Below are positions 33,895 to 44,010 of a stretch of 64,000 nt of DNA, piece by piece. Made by a program: the position numbers and the translations under genes. Numbering within the stretch: position 1 is the stretch's first letter; each line of letters begins with the position of its first letter. The notes beneath the pieces were generated by a model. That model was not told where the DNA came from. It worked only from the letters and a program-made list of their open reading frames with translations, and searched no databases. This stretch comes from Platanthera guangdongensis (taxonomy: Eukaryota > Streptophyta > Magnoliopsida > Asparagales > Orchidaceae), in NCBI GenBank assembly GCA_039583875.1, contig CM077166.1:78552564-78616563 (forward strand), written 5' to 3'.

Positions 33895-34205
33895 TTGTCG
33901 TCCGAGGGTCGATAGCATTCGTCGCGAATCGTCTTTCTGATTCCCGCCGATCGACGAGAATCATCTCTTTGATTCTCGCCGATCGACGAGAATCGTCGAG
34001 AATCAATATGTTGATTCTCGACGATCGACGACTTCGACATGTATCGTCGACCGCGGCTCGACGGTCGACAAGATTCGACGTGTATCGTCAAGTGAAGCTC
34101 GACGATCGGCGAGAATCGTCGAGTATTGTACTCTGATTCTCGCCGATCCATGATGATGCTCGCCGATCGATTCTCGTCGATTCTCGCCGACTCTCGCCTA
34201 TTGAT
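33895..34205. repeat. Hairpin array in the Copia-3 3' LTR
   Basis: GATTCTCGCCGATCGACGAG and derivatives in both orientations, about a dozen half-units. The words GATTCTCGCCGAT and CGAGAATC are the same as in the Copia-1 LTR array. Confidence 0.9.
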
Positions 34206-34277
34206 ACTCGCCGACTCTAAACCTTATTCTTGGGTGGTCTGCGGATAGCGATAAGCCCAGGTTTATTTATACCTTTG

Positions 34278-34286
34278 GTATAAATA
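34278..34286 (+). promoter_or_regulatory. Candidate TATA box of Copia-3
   Basis: GTATAAATA, about 75 bp downstream of the hairpin array; also present in the other LTR (minus strand, about 43,007-43,016). Confidence 0.5.
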
Positions 34287-34799
34287 CCACACTTAGGGTT
34301 TTCGGGTGCTGGCTGGATTTTCTCCTGTAGCGAATCGAACCCGACGGAAAAGTTCCGCTCGTTCGCTCCGCCGATCCCGATTCCCGCCGCCGGAAGAGTT
34401 CCGCCACCGTGTTCGCTCCGTTGACCTCCTCTTCTCCGGCGACTGTCACTGGTGCTGCTCTTCCTGGCGCGGACCTAGCAGTCCATGGATTAGCAGAGGT
34501 GCGGTCTTCTCCTTCCCGATAATCCGTGCGACGGATAGATCGGCGTTCTCCCGCTCGTGTGGACTTCTGCAGAAACATGGACATTATTCCACGTAGAACT
34601 CGCCGCTAGCAGGAAGAAGAAATTTGGAGCATCTCCGTTGAGTTGTGACTCAGCGCCACCGAGGTGATTTTTGCCTAGTTTTTGCTAACTTATTGATTCA
34701 ACGTTCATAGCCCGATCCACATCTCTTTGGATTTTTCTTGATGTTTATTTTTTCGCTGCGTGCACAAGCGTTGTGCCATCCTCATAGAGAAACCCAACA

Positions 34800-35170
34800 G
34801 TCGAGTCCCTCTCGACACTAAGCCAAAATGTGTCGAGTCACTCCCGACACTAAGCACAAGGTGTCGAGTCCCTCTCGACACTAAGTACAAGGTGTCGAGT
34901 CCCTATCGACACCAAGCCAGAAGGTGTCGAGTCCCTCTCGACACTAAGCACAAGGTGTCGAGTCCCTCTTGACACTAAGCACAAAGTGTCGAGTCCCTCT
35001 CGACACTAAGCCAGAAGGTGTCGAGTCCCTCTCGACACTAAGCCAGAAGGTGTCGAGTCCCTCTCGACACTAAGCCAGAAGGTATTGAGTCCCGCTCGAC
35101 ACTAAGCCAGAAGGTGTTGAGTCCTTATCGACACTAAGCACAAGGTGTCGAGTCCCTCTCGACACAAAAG
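34800..35170. repeat. 31-bp GTGTCGAG...CTCGACAC tandem array, left part
   Basis: About twelve copies of a 31-bp unit, GTGTCGAGTCCCTCTCGACAC followed by TAAGCACAAG or TAAGCCAGAAG. Each unit is a perfect 8-bp stem hairpin (GTGTCGAG/CTCGACAC). The array continues beyond Copia-3 at 43,619-44,010: Copia-3 inserted into it. Confidence 0.93.
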
Positions 35171-36541
35171 TCTAAGCGGGGAAGGCGTCGAGTCTACTCG
35201 ACGCCGCGTTGAGTGAGCTCCACTCACTCAACGCCAAAGTCTTAGCCGCAAATCCACTAGCTGGACGATGGCATCGAGTGTGTTCAGCTCACTCACCGCC
35301 AGAAGACTTAGAGAAAATAAAATTTTAATTCCTCTTTCTACCCCTTCTACCCGGCTACAGCTATCCCCCAAGCTAGGCAAATTAGCAAACTACAACTCTA
35401 CCTCCAGCCACTACCTAGACACAAGACCAGCAACCAGGAGAGAGAGAAAATAATATTGAAATCTGGCAGACCTAGCTTGGGACAGAGGCTGCAGCATCCT
35501 AGCTTCTACTTCCAGGAAAAATTTAAAACAAACATAAATGAAAGAAGCTTGGCAAGGGCAAAGAGCACCACTTGTCTCAACCTTCAGGACACAGTAGTAG
35601 TCCTTCCAAACTCCAGCATCAGCGGCAAGATCGATCGCAAAAACAGTAAACATAAAGCTAAGATGGAAAGAAAACTGAGCAACACAAAAACCCTAGCTTC
35701 TAAGATACCTCGAGAAAGCAAAACTTACCTAAGGAGGAAGATCTATGCGAGAGCAGCTCAGATCTGCCTTTACCCGAGAAATCCGGACTCTAAACCTCCA
35801 GAAATCGCCGGCCGGAGCTCCAGCACCTCCGCCGCCCGATTCCTTCCGCTGGAAGCTTCCCGTCGGGTTTGGGGAAGAGGAATAGGGATAAGCTAAAATA
35901 ATACTCACCCACTATATTATTATAATATTATTATCATAACTGCACTATCTAAACTATGATAAAATAACCGGCCACAAGCAACAAAGCATATAATATAATA
36001 TAAGCCACTAATATTATATAAGTATAGTCGTCCACTTAGCTAAAACTTATCATATATAATCAGCCACTTGTGCTCCAGCACTCAAGCTTAAACATATATA
36101 TATATATATATATATAAATCAAGTTAAATCCCAAGCTAAAAATCAAGCTAATATATATATATATATATATATACATAGATATGAATCCAAGCAAAATCGG
36201 ACACTGACGCGAAAAATAAAAGATCTCGTAATTCGATGAAACTCGCACCGTAGCTAAACACCCATGCTACGAAAACAACGGCGAACTCGAGAATAACATC
36301 CGCGATCAAAACTCGGGCTAACATCTCCCAAAGACAAAACACAAGCATTCTTTGAGAGGCTCAACCGAGTCACCAAAATAGACTTCGGCTAGCTTGGGAA
36401 CCTTGCAAATAGGCTACAAAACACGCCACTAAGAACTTCTCAAGAGCTAAGACGACGCTCTAACAATGGCAAAGGCCGGAAACGCGTCAACGTAATGCCA
36501 AACAATGATTAAACAATCACAGGAAAACATGGGGTGTTACA
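34805..36541 (-). repeat. Chromovirus 3' LTR, first part (minus)
   Basis: The minus strand starts TGTAACACCCCATG at 36,541, runs through an AT microsatellite (36,094-36,175) and ends in the GTGTCGAG array where Copia-3 is inserted. Related in layout to the Gypsy-1 LTR (17,952) and the Gypsy-3 LTR (52,659). No gene: the ORF at 35,456-35,896 is not supported by any domain. Confidence 0.75.
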
Positions 36542-36985
36542 GTCACTCCCACCTAAAAGAAAGTTTTGCCCCGAAACTTTACGCACAGCACTCCTATCAA
36601 GAAGGAGAAAGAAATAGCCAAGTAAGAGCTATATTAGAAAATGCAAAACATACAAGGCACAAGTCAGGGAAATAGATGAGGGTGAGCCTCCCTCATAGCC
36701 GACTCCAATTCCTAAGTCGCGGTTTCCACATCATGGTTTCTCCATAAAACTTTAACCATTGGAATGGTCTTCTTCCGCAACACACGATCTTATGTATCCA
36801 AAATGTGGACAGGCATCTCCATATAAGAAAGATTTGTCTCTAACTGAGACATAGAATCCAAAACTTGCCTGTCGCTCAGCACACACTTCCGCAGCTGGCT
36901 AACGTGAAAAACATCGTGCACAACGGAAAAATTTGCGGGCAAATCCAGCCTATATGCTGCCACACCAATCCGCTCAACATTCATC
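36542..36985 (-). pseudogene. Gypsy integrase C-terminus and chromodomain remnant plus PPT
   Basis: The minus strand reads VERIGVAAYRLDLPANF...VHDVFHVSQLRKCVLSDRQVLDSM, then a chromodomain-like block with stops (HILDT stop DRVLRKKTIPMVKVLWRN...), then GTGGGAGTGAC before the LTR at 36,541. Much closer to Gypsy-1 than to Gypsy-2. It begins at the same protein position where Gypsy-2 stops at 33,177. Confidence 0.82.
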
Positions 36986-37025
36986 AAGTTAGCCATTGTC
37001 AATTGAGATCTGAATCCAAGCATAG
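36976..37025. other. Junction filler with two short copied patches
   Basis: CAACATTCATCAAGT (36,976-36,990) is also found at 33,193-33,207, beside the other breakpoint. CCATTGTCAATTGAGATCT (36,994-37,012) is also at 37,093-37,111. Such patches are typical of end joining with templated insertion (inference). Confidence 0.6.
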
Positions 37026-37551
37026 TCGGCCACCGTGTTCGCTTGATGAATGCACGATGAATGCTGTGTCTTCAGGTCAAAGGACCACAACACCATTGTC
37101 AATTGAGATCTACTCATGACACGATTGGATGACAATCCACAGAGTAGTCTCAGGTTGGGTCTGTCCAGTACAACTTGTTCACTAACAAGTACCCACGTGA
37201 TGACTTGATATCACAATATCATGACCTGTTAGAACCGGTCATCAGTCAACACACGTGCTAGTCTTCATGTATCATCATCACCCTTAGCTTCTACGATGAT
37301 ACTCGACCAGGGACCTTTAAGAATGAAGCTTCAAATAAATCATGGGCTCTCACATTCAAGTCACGTACTTGATGTCCCATGGAAGCGAACATTCTAAGGG
37401 TATCTATTATGTTAACATTTAACTATCATATAGAAAAAGACATAATAAAAGAACTTGCCATTAATTATAAGAAAACAATTAGGTACACATTTCATCATAT
37501 GAACAAACAGCCAACAAAATACATATTTACATGCAATCCACATGATTCTCG
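37026..37551 (-). other. Copia-3 3' noncoding region, body-proximal part
   Basis: About 525 bp after the gag-pol stop without an ORF. It reads (minus) into TTTGACCTGAAGACACAGC near 37,070, the point where the displaced part at 33,178 takes over. Confidence 0.75.
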
Positions 37552-40500
37552 CTAGAGTTGATCATTTAGGTATCGTATACCCATCGATCTAGTATGACCA
37601 TCATGCTTTCTCTGCGCGAGAGGCTTTGTCAGCAGATCCGCAATATTTTCCTCAGTCGGCACTCTGCAAATGTTTACATCTCCTCGTTCGACAATCTCAC
37701 GAATAAGATGAAACCGCCGAAGTATGTGCTTGGAGCGCTGATGGGATCTTGGTTCCTTAGATTGTGCAATTGCACCATTGTTATCACAGTAGAGAACTAC
37801 GGGACCAACAATGCTAGGAACTACATCAAGCTCGCCAATGAATTTCCTAATCCATACAGCCTCCTTCGCCGCATTAGCTGCTGCGATATACTCGGCCTCT
37901 GTTGTAGAATCAGCAACTGTCTCTTGCTTGGAACTCTTCCAGCTCACAGCTCCTCCATTCAGGCAAAACACAAAACCTGACTGAGACTTGGAGTCGTCTC
38001 TATCAGTTTGGAAGCTAGCATCTGTGTAACCACTTACAACGAGCTCTTCCTCTCCACCATACACCAAGAACACATCCTTAGTCCTTCTTAAGTACTTCAG
38101 GATATTCTTGACTGCAATCCAGTGACACTCACCGGGGTCTGACTGATACCTGCTAGTCATGCTCAAAGCAAAGGAGACATCGGGTAGAGTACATAACATC
38201 GCGTACATGATTGATCCAATTGCCGAAGCATATGGAATCAACTTCATGCGGTCCTTATCTTCACAAGACTTTGGACACTGGTCCTTAGAGAGATTCACAC
38301 CATGAGACATGGGCAAAAATCCTTTCTTGGACTCAAGCATGTTGAACCGCTTCAACACCTTTTCGATGTACGTACTCTGGGTCAAACCCAGCAACTTCTT
38401 CGATCTATCTCTATAGATCTTAATACCGAGTATATAAGTCGCTTCACCCAAATCCTTCATTAAAAACCAGTTCCCTAGGTTGTTCTTAACAACTTTCAGG
38501 GTAGGAATGTCGTTCCCAATCAACAGTATGTCATCTACATACAATATCAGGAAGATAACAATGCTCCCACTGATTCGCTTGTAAACACAAGGCTCATCTT
38601 CATTCTTGATGAAACCAAACTCTTTGATTTTCTCATCAAAACGAAGATTCCAACTTCGAGAGGCCTGTTTCAGTCCATAAATGGACTTATTCAGCTTGCA
38701 TATTTTAGTGGCTTCATCTGGGGATACAAAACCCTCGGGTTGTGTCATATACACTTCCTCAAGGAGGTTTCCATTAAGGAAAGCCATTTTGACATCCATC
38801 TGCCAGATCTCGTTGTCATAATACGCAGCAATAGCAAGCAATATCCTAATGGACTTTACCATGGCAACAGGGGAAAAGGTCTCATCATAGTCAATACCAT
38901 GAATTTGCTTGAAACCCTTAGCCACCAGTCGCCCTTTGAATGTCTGTACATTCCCATCCATGTCGGTCTTCTTCTTGAAGACCCACTTGCACCCTATGGG
39001 TCGTACCCCTTCAGGTGGTTCCACCAAGTTCCAAACTTGGTTTGCATATATGGAGTCCATTTCGGATTTCATACCCTCAAGCCATTTGTCGGAGTCCGGT
39101 CCATTCATAGCCTCTTGGTAGGTTGCTGGTTCATCATCATGATCCATAAGCAACACATTACCTATTTGAGACACGAGAAATCCATATCTCTCAGGCTCAA
39201 ACCTCGGTCTACCAGATCTACGTAGGACTTGTGTTCCCTGAGCAGGTTCTCTAGCTACAACATCTTGTAGTCCTGTCTCAGAATCCAATTTCGGTTCATT
39301 CATTACATGTGGTTCTTGAACTTCTTCAAGCTCTACCTTTTCAGTCTTTCTTGATAAGAACTCTTTCTCCAAGAAGACACCAGTACTTGCGACAAACACT
39401 TTGCCCTCAGACGGTAGGTAAAAGTAATACCCTTTCGTTTCCTTAGGATATCCCACCAGATAACATTTATCCGATTTGGGTTCCAGCTTGTCAGGCATTT
39501 GACGTCTCACGTATGCCTCACAGCCCCAAATTTTAATGAACGACATACTAGGACGCTTCCCAGTCCATATCTCATATGGTGTCTTCAGAACCGTTTTCGT
39601 TGGAGCGCGATTCAATGTCATTGCAGCAGTCTCTAAAGCAAAACCCCAAAAGGAAACAGGCAAGTCTGCATGACTCATCATCGAACGTACCATGTCTAAC
39701 AGAGTACGATTTCTCCTCTCAGACACACCATTATGTTGTGGTGTTCTAGGTGGAGTGAGCTGTGATACAATACCACACTCTTTCAGATGATCACGGAACT
39801 CATGACTCAGGTATTCGCCACCTTGATCAGATCGGAGTGCTTTAACCCTTTTACCCAACTGGTTTTCTACTTCATTCTTGAACTCTTTGAACTTTTCAAA
39901 GGTCTCGGATTTGCACTTCATAAGATACACATATCCGTATCTACTGAAATCATCAGTAAATGTAACAAAGTAGAAATACCCACCTCTAGCCATGGAACTC
40001 ATGGGTCCGCATACATCACTATGTACAATACCCAAGAGATCCTCAGCCCTCTCAGTATAACCAGTGAAAGGAGCTTTAGTCATTTTTCCTAACAAACAAG
40101 ATTCGCATCGCTCAAATGATTCATAATCAAATGAGTCCAAAAGTCTATCTCTATGGAGTTTGGATATGCGCTTCTCGTTGATATGGCCCAAATGACAATG
40201 CCAGAGATACGTAGGGTTCAAGTCATTTGTTCTTAGTCTTTTATTATTTTCTACATTACAGATCAGATGGTCCAAGTTCAAAACATAAAGACCATTAAAC
40301 AATTGGGCTACAACATAACAAACATCATTCTTAAATGTAGAACAACAATTGTTCTTAATTATAAAAGAAAATCCAATCATGTACAAACATGAAATAGATA
40401 TTATGTTTCTAGTTATGGCCGGAACGAAATAACAATTATCAAGTTCTATTACAAGCCCACTGGGCAAAGAAAGACGATAAACCCCTACGGCTACAGCAGC

Positions 40501-41511
40501 AACTCTTGCTCCATTGCCGACGCGGAGGTCCACCTCCCCTTTACTCAGCAATCTTCTCCTTCCCAGTTCCTGCACATTTGTACAAATGTGAGAACCACAT
40601 CCGGTATCCAATACCCAAGATGAAGGAGCAGAAAGGTTTATCTCTATAACGTAAACATTTGAAGCGGAAGTCATACCTCCCCTCAATTTCTGCAGACCCT
40701 CAATGTACGAAGGACAGTTCCTCCTCCAATGACCAGCCTTGCCACAGTGGTGGCATTTCCCTTCCTTCACCGTGCTTTTCCTCTTCATCAGTGCAGAAGA
40801 CTTGGGCTCAAGAAATGACTTAGGTCCTACCTTCGTCTTCTTAGAACCCTTGGCCTTGCCCTTGCCATTATGCACCATCAATATGGGGCTGGCAGGCTTG
40901 GCCTTCTTCATGTTGATTTCGGCAGTTCTCAACATGCCTAGGAGTTCGGGCAGTGTCTTGTCTATCTCATTCATGTTATAGTTCAAGACAAACTGCTCAT
41001 AACTGTCCGGCAACGATTGCAGGATCAGATCCGTGGCCAACTCTTGACCAAGAGGAAAACCCAGCCTTTCAAGGTTCTCTATATACCCAATCATCTTGAG
41101 TATGTGAGTCCCTACTGAGTCTCGAACTCCCATCTTGCACTGAAACAACGCTTTAGTGATGTCGAACCTCTCTTGACGAGCCTGCCCTTGAAACATTTTC
41201 TTGAGATGCTCGTCAATCTCCTTACACCCCATGTTCTCATGTTGCTTCTGAAGCTCAGAGTTCATGGTGGCAAGCATAAGGCATTCGACATCCAAAGCAT
41301 CATCAGTATACTTCTTATAAGTATCCTTCTCAGCACGGGAAGAGTTCCTGGTCGGCATCTCGGGGGCTTCTTCTTCCAAGACATAGAGCTTTCGCTCTTG
41401 CCTGAGAACAATTCTCAGATTCCTGTACCAGTCCATGTAATTTGTCCCACTGAGCTTATCCTTCTCAAGGATGGCTCTCAGAGACAACGTGGAGTGTGAC
41501 ACACTTGCCAT
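37552..41511 (-). CDS. Copia-3 gag-pol polyprotein, intact (1,319 aa, TNT1-94-like)
   Basis: A single uninterrupted ORF. Residues 1-250: copia gag (UBN2-type) with the start MASVSHSTL and DKLSGTNYMDWYRNL near 18-32. Zinc knuckle C253-C256-H261-C266. Aspartic protease D302-T-G. GAG-pre-integrase with LWHCHLGH near 436-443 and C469/C472. Integrase catalytic D499 (VHSDVCGP), D562 (LRSDQGGEY) and E598 (NGVSERRN), with the D-35-E spacing. RT from about 830, WQMDVKMAFLNG near 903-914, active site Y991-V-D-D994. RNase H with D1164 (GYTDASF), TEAEY near 1204-1208 and D1243. All catalytic residues are present, so the protein could be functional in trans, although the element is no longer contiguous. 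Start: first ATG, about 980 bp inside the 5' LTR. Confidence 0.95.
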   Translation of the reverse strand: MASVSHSTLSLRAILEKDKLSGTNYMDWYRNLRIVLRQERKLYVLEEEAPEMPTRNSSRAEKDTYKKYTDDALDVECLMLATMNSELQKQHENMGCKEIDEHLKKMFQGQARQERFDITKALFQCKMGVRDSVGTHILKMIGYIENLERLGFPLGQELATDLILQSLPDSYEQFVLNYNMNEIDKTLPELLGMLRTAEINMKKAKPASPILMVHNGKGKAKGSKKTKVGPKSFLEPKSSALMKRKSTVKEGKCHHCGKAGHWRRNCPSYIEGLQKLRGGMTSASNVYVIEINLSAPSSWVLDTGCGSHICTNVQELGRRRLLSKGEVDLRVGNGARVAAVAVGVYRLSLPSGLVIELDNCYFVPAITRNIISISCLYMIGFSFIIKNNCCSTFKNDVCYVVAQLFNGLYVLNLDHLICNVENNKRLRTNDLNPTYLWHCHLGHINEKRISKLHRDRLLDSFDYESFERCESCLLGKMTKAPFTGYTERAEDLLGIVHSDVCGPMSSMARGGYFYFVTFTDDFSRYGYVYLMKCKSETFEKFKEFKNEVENQLGKRVKALRSDQGGEYLSHEFRDHLKECGIVSQLTPPRTPQHNGVSERRNRTLLDMVRSMMSHADLPVSFWGFALETAAMTLNRAPTKTVLKTPYEIWTGKRPSMSFIKIWGCEAYVRRQMPDKLEPKSDKCYLVGYPKETKGYYFYLPSEGKVFVASTGVFLEKEFLSRKTEKVELEEVQEPHVMNEPKLDSETGLQDVVAREPAQGTQVLRRSGRPRFEPERYGFLVSQIGNVLLMDHDDEPATYQEAMNGPDSDKWLEGMKSEMDSIYANQVWNLVEPPEGVRPIGCKWVFKKKTDMDGNVQTFKGRLVAKGFKQIHGIDYDETFSPVAMVKSIRILLAIAAYYDNEIWQMDVKMAFLNGNLLEEVYMTQPEGFVSPDEATKICKLNKSIYGLKQASRSWNLRFDEKIKEFGFIKNEDEPCVYKRISGSIVIFLILYVDDILLIGNDIPTLKVVKNNLGNWFLMKDLGEATYILGIKIYRDRSKKLLGLTQSTYIEKVLKRFNMLESKKGFLPMSHGVNLSKDQCPKSCEDKDRMKLIPYASAIGSIMYAMLCTLPDVSFALSMTSRYQSDPGECHWIAVKNILKYLRRTKDVFLVYGGEEELVVSGYTDASFQTDRDDSKSQSGFVFCLNGGAVSWKSSKQETVADSTTEAEYIAAANAAKEAVWIRKFIGELDVVPSIVGPVVLYCDNNGAIAQSKEPRSHQRSKHILRRFHLIREIVERGDVNICRVPTEENIADLLTKPLAQRKHDGHTRSMGIRYLNDQL

Positions 41512-42480
41512 GGAATTCTATAAGAATTTATGCAGAATAAAATCAGTACCAAAATTTCAAATACAATTTATTTTAATTTGGACTTCAATTAAAATACTCC
41601 CACTATTTTATTCGAAATGATAGCCCTCACTAACAATTCGGAGAGTTCATGCGAGCTACTCTCTTAGTGGACAAGATCCATATTTCACCAACACTATGAG
41701 TCCGCTTTGGCATTCCTCTCACGATGCGGTTATTTAGGTAGGCAACGCTTGCCAATTGCATCCTCATGCAATTCTTGTATGGTTGGTGAATAACTCCTTA
41801 TTCGCATCCATCATATGATGCATGCCAACCCTATGCCTCTAGGCACTCAACCTTTGAGGTCACCTAGTTAAGTATGACCCGATGTCGACAGTGGGATATC
41901 ACAATTATCCGCTCGCACCCTTACCAAGATAGATTAATGCACCTTTCTTTGGCAAGCCCACACTTCATCGATCGAGGCAGGAAGAGTGTCATCCATCGGA
42001 AGGCATCCAAGCACTTAATATTAGATGAAGGGATTTTTCAATTATAGGTTAACAATTAATCATGATCAACATTTGATCAATGTGCACATCCAAAGAAAAA
42101 CAATTCTACTAAAACCACATGCATCCCTTATGTGCACATCCTAACACCATCAACATTTGATAGAAGGAAGGGCTAAATCTGAACATCCGGAAATTTCCAA
42201 ATCCTCAGATTTACATGCATTGGACAAAGGCAAAGACAGCTCAACTTAAAGCAGTAGACAAGCTCATCTCTCTTTGTTGGATTCAAAATCCAAAACAAAA
42301 TCGAGGGATGGTTACTGCTAAGGAGACAACAATTTCTAACACTTAGAAATTCCCACGAAATTCCAGAAGTTCTTGGAGGGAACCAAGACTAAATCTAGAC
42401 ATTTAGAACACTTCTAAATCCCTAGGTTTACACGCACTGGAATAACAAACTTCCAAAACAACGATCATGGCCGAAACCTC
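41512..42480 (-). other. Copia-3 5' untranslated leader
   Basis: Between PBS and ATG. No ORF above noise on the sense strand; A/T-rich, with no feature I can name. Confidence 0.7.
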
Positions 42481-42492
42481 GCTTTGATACCA
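42481..42492 (-). other. Copia-3 primer-binding site
   Basis: The minus strand reads TGGTATCAAAGC one base after the LTR; initiator tRNA-Met type. Confidence 0.9.
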
Positions 42493-42493
42493 C

Positions 42494-43618
42494 TATTGGG
42501 TTTCTCTATGAGGATGGCACAACGCTTGTGCACGCAGCGGAAAAATAAACATCAAGAAAAACTCAAAGAGATGTGGATCGGGCTATGAACGTTGAATCAA
42601 GAAGTTAGCAAAAACTAGGCAAAAATTACCTCGGTGGCGCTGAGTCACAACTCAACGGAGATGCTCCAAATTTCTTCTTCCTGCTAGCGGCGAGTTCTAC
42701 ATGGAATAATGTCCACGTTTCTGCAGAAGTCCACACAAGCGTGAGAACGCAGATCTATCCGTCACATGGATTATCGGGAAGGAGAAGACCGCACCTCTGC
42801 TAATCCACGGACTGCTAGGTCCGCGCCAGGAAGAGCAGCACCAGCGACGGTCGCCGGAGAAGAGGAGGTCAACGGAGCGAACACGGCGGCGGAACTCTTC
42901 CGGCGGCGGGAATTGGGATCGGCGGAGCGAATGAGCGGAACTCTACCGTCGGGTTCGATTCGCTACAGGAGAAAATCCAGCCAGCACCCGAAAACCCTAA
43001 GTGTGGTATTTATACCAAAGGTATAAATAAACCTAGGCTTATCGCTATCCGCAGACCACCCAAGAATAAGGTTCAGAATCGGCGAGTATCAATCGGCGAG
43101 AGTCGGCGAGAATCGACGAGAATCGATCGGCGAGCATCATCATGGATCGGCGAGAATCAGAGTACAATACTCGACGATTATCGCCGATCGTCGAGCTTCA
43201 CTTGACGATATACGTCGAATCTTGTCGACCGTCGAGCCGCAGTTGACGATACATGTCGAAGTCGTCGATCGTCGAGAATCAACATATTGATTCTCGACGA
43301 TTCTCGTCGATCGGCGAGAATCAAAGAGATGATTCTCGTCGATCGGCGGGAATCAGAAAGACGATTCACGACGAATGCTATCGACCCTCGGATGACAATC
43401 TTACCAGCCCTCCAAGGCAACATTTACCCAACCCGACGATCCTTTAAGGCAACACTTTGCCCACAACCCCCATTCAGGTCGGTGATTCGCAACCTTTACC
43501 AACACAGTCAGTTATCGAACTTCTCCACATCTCTTATGTACGACCCTGCAGGCTCATATCGCGTTGGCAGTGAGATTACATGTTTGATCACTTCCAGATC
43601 ATCATGGTAAATCCAACA
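42494..43618 (-). repeat. Copia-3 5' LTR
   Basis: 1,125 bp. On the minus strand TGTTGGATTTACC ... GAAACCCAATA (the terminal CA is mutated to TA). Inverted copy of 33,675-34,799, roughly 97% identical by eye. Hairpin array at about 43,085-43,395. Flanked at 43,619-43,623 by TCGAC. Confidence 0.92.
43085..43395. repeat. Hairpin array in the Copia-3 5' LTR
   Basis: Reverse complement of the array at 33,895-34,205, with the same words (CGAGAATC, GATCGGCGAG). Confidence 0.9.
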
Positions 43619-44010
43619 TCGACACCTTCTGGCTTAGTGTCGAGAGGGACTCGACACCTTCTAGCTTAGTGTCGAGAGGGACTCGACACCTTGTGCTTAG
43701 TGTCGAGAGGGACTCGACGCCTTCTGGCTTAGTGTCGAGAGGGACTCGACACCTTGTGCTTAGTGTCGAGAGGGACTCGACACCTTCTGGCTTAGTGTAG
43801 AGAGGGACTCGACACCTTTTGCTTAGTGTCGAGAGGGACTCGATGCCTTCTATCTTAGTGTCGGGAGGGACTCGACACCTTGTGCTTAGTGTCGAGAGGG
43901 ACTCGACGCCTTCTGGCTTAGTGTCAAGAGGGACTTGACACCTTGTGCTTAGTGTCGAGAGGGACTCGACGCCTTCTGGCTTAGTGTCGAGAGGGAGTCG
44001 ACGCCTTTCT
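43619..44010. repeat. 31-bp GTGTCGAG array, right part
   Basis: About thirteen units TTAGTGTCGAGAGGGACTCG + ACACCTTCTGGC or ACACCTTGTGC, the reverse complement of the array at 34,800-35,170. Joined across the Copia-3 insertion (TSD TCGAC) it forms one array of about 25 units. Confidence 0.93.

Larger units (their letters stand above)
33675..34799 (+). repeat. Copia-3 3' LTR (displaced, plus orientation)
   Basis: 1,125 bp, TGTTGGAGTTACC ... GAAACCCAACA, the same length as the inverted copy at 42,494-43,618. TCGACGAGAATC-type hairpin array at about 33,895-34,205, candidate TATA box (GTATAAATA) at 34,278-34,286. The outer flank is GTCGA (34,800-34,804), the complement of TCGAC beyond the other LTR. 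Confidence 0.9.
33178..36990. other. Inferred inverted segment
   Basis: Segment holding the 3' end and 3' LTR of Copia-3 (plus orientation), the GTGTCGAG array, and the start of a chromovirus LTR with its upstream integrase end (minus orientation). Turning it around places the Copia-3 3' end next to its minus-strand body at 36,990-43,618, gives a matching TSD (TCGAC), and puts a gypsy integrase C-terminus after the Gypsy-2 integrase core. Breakpoints are accurate to about 20 bp. Confidence 0.75.

Noticed and set aside
34800..35170. CRISPR-like array
   Set aside because: Units are contiguous self-complementary repeats without unique spacers, in a plant retrotransposon LTR.
35268..35896. Possible host exon (ORFs 61 and 146 aa)
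   Set aside because: They lie inside a chromovirus LTR and have no recognisable domain or splice structure.
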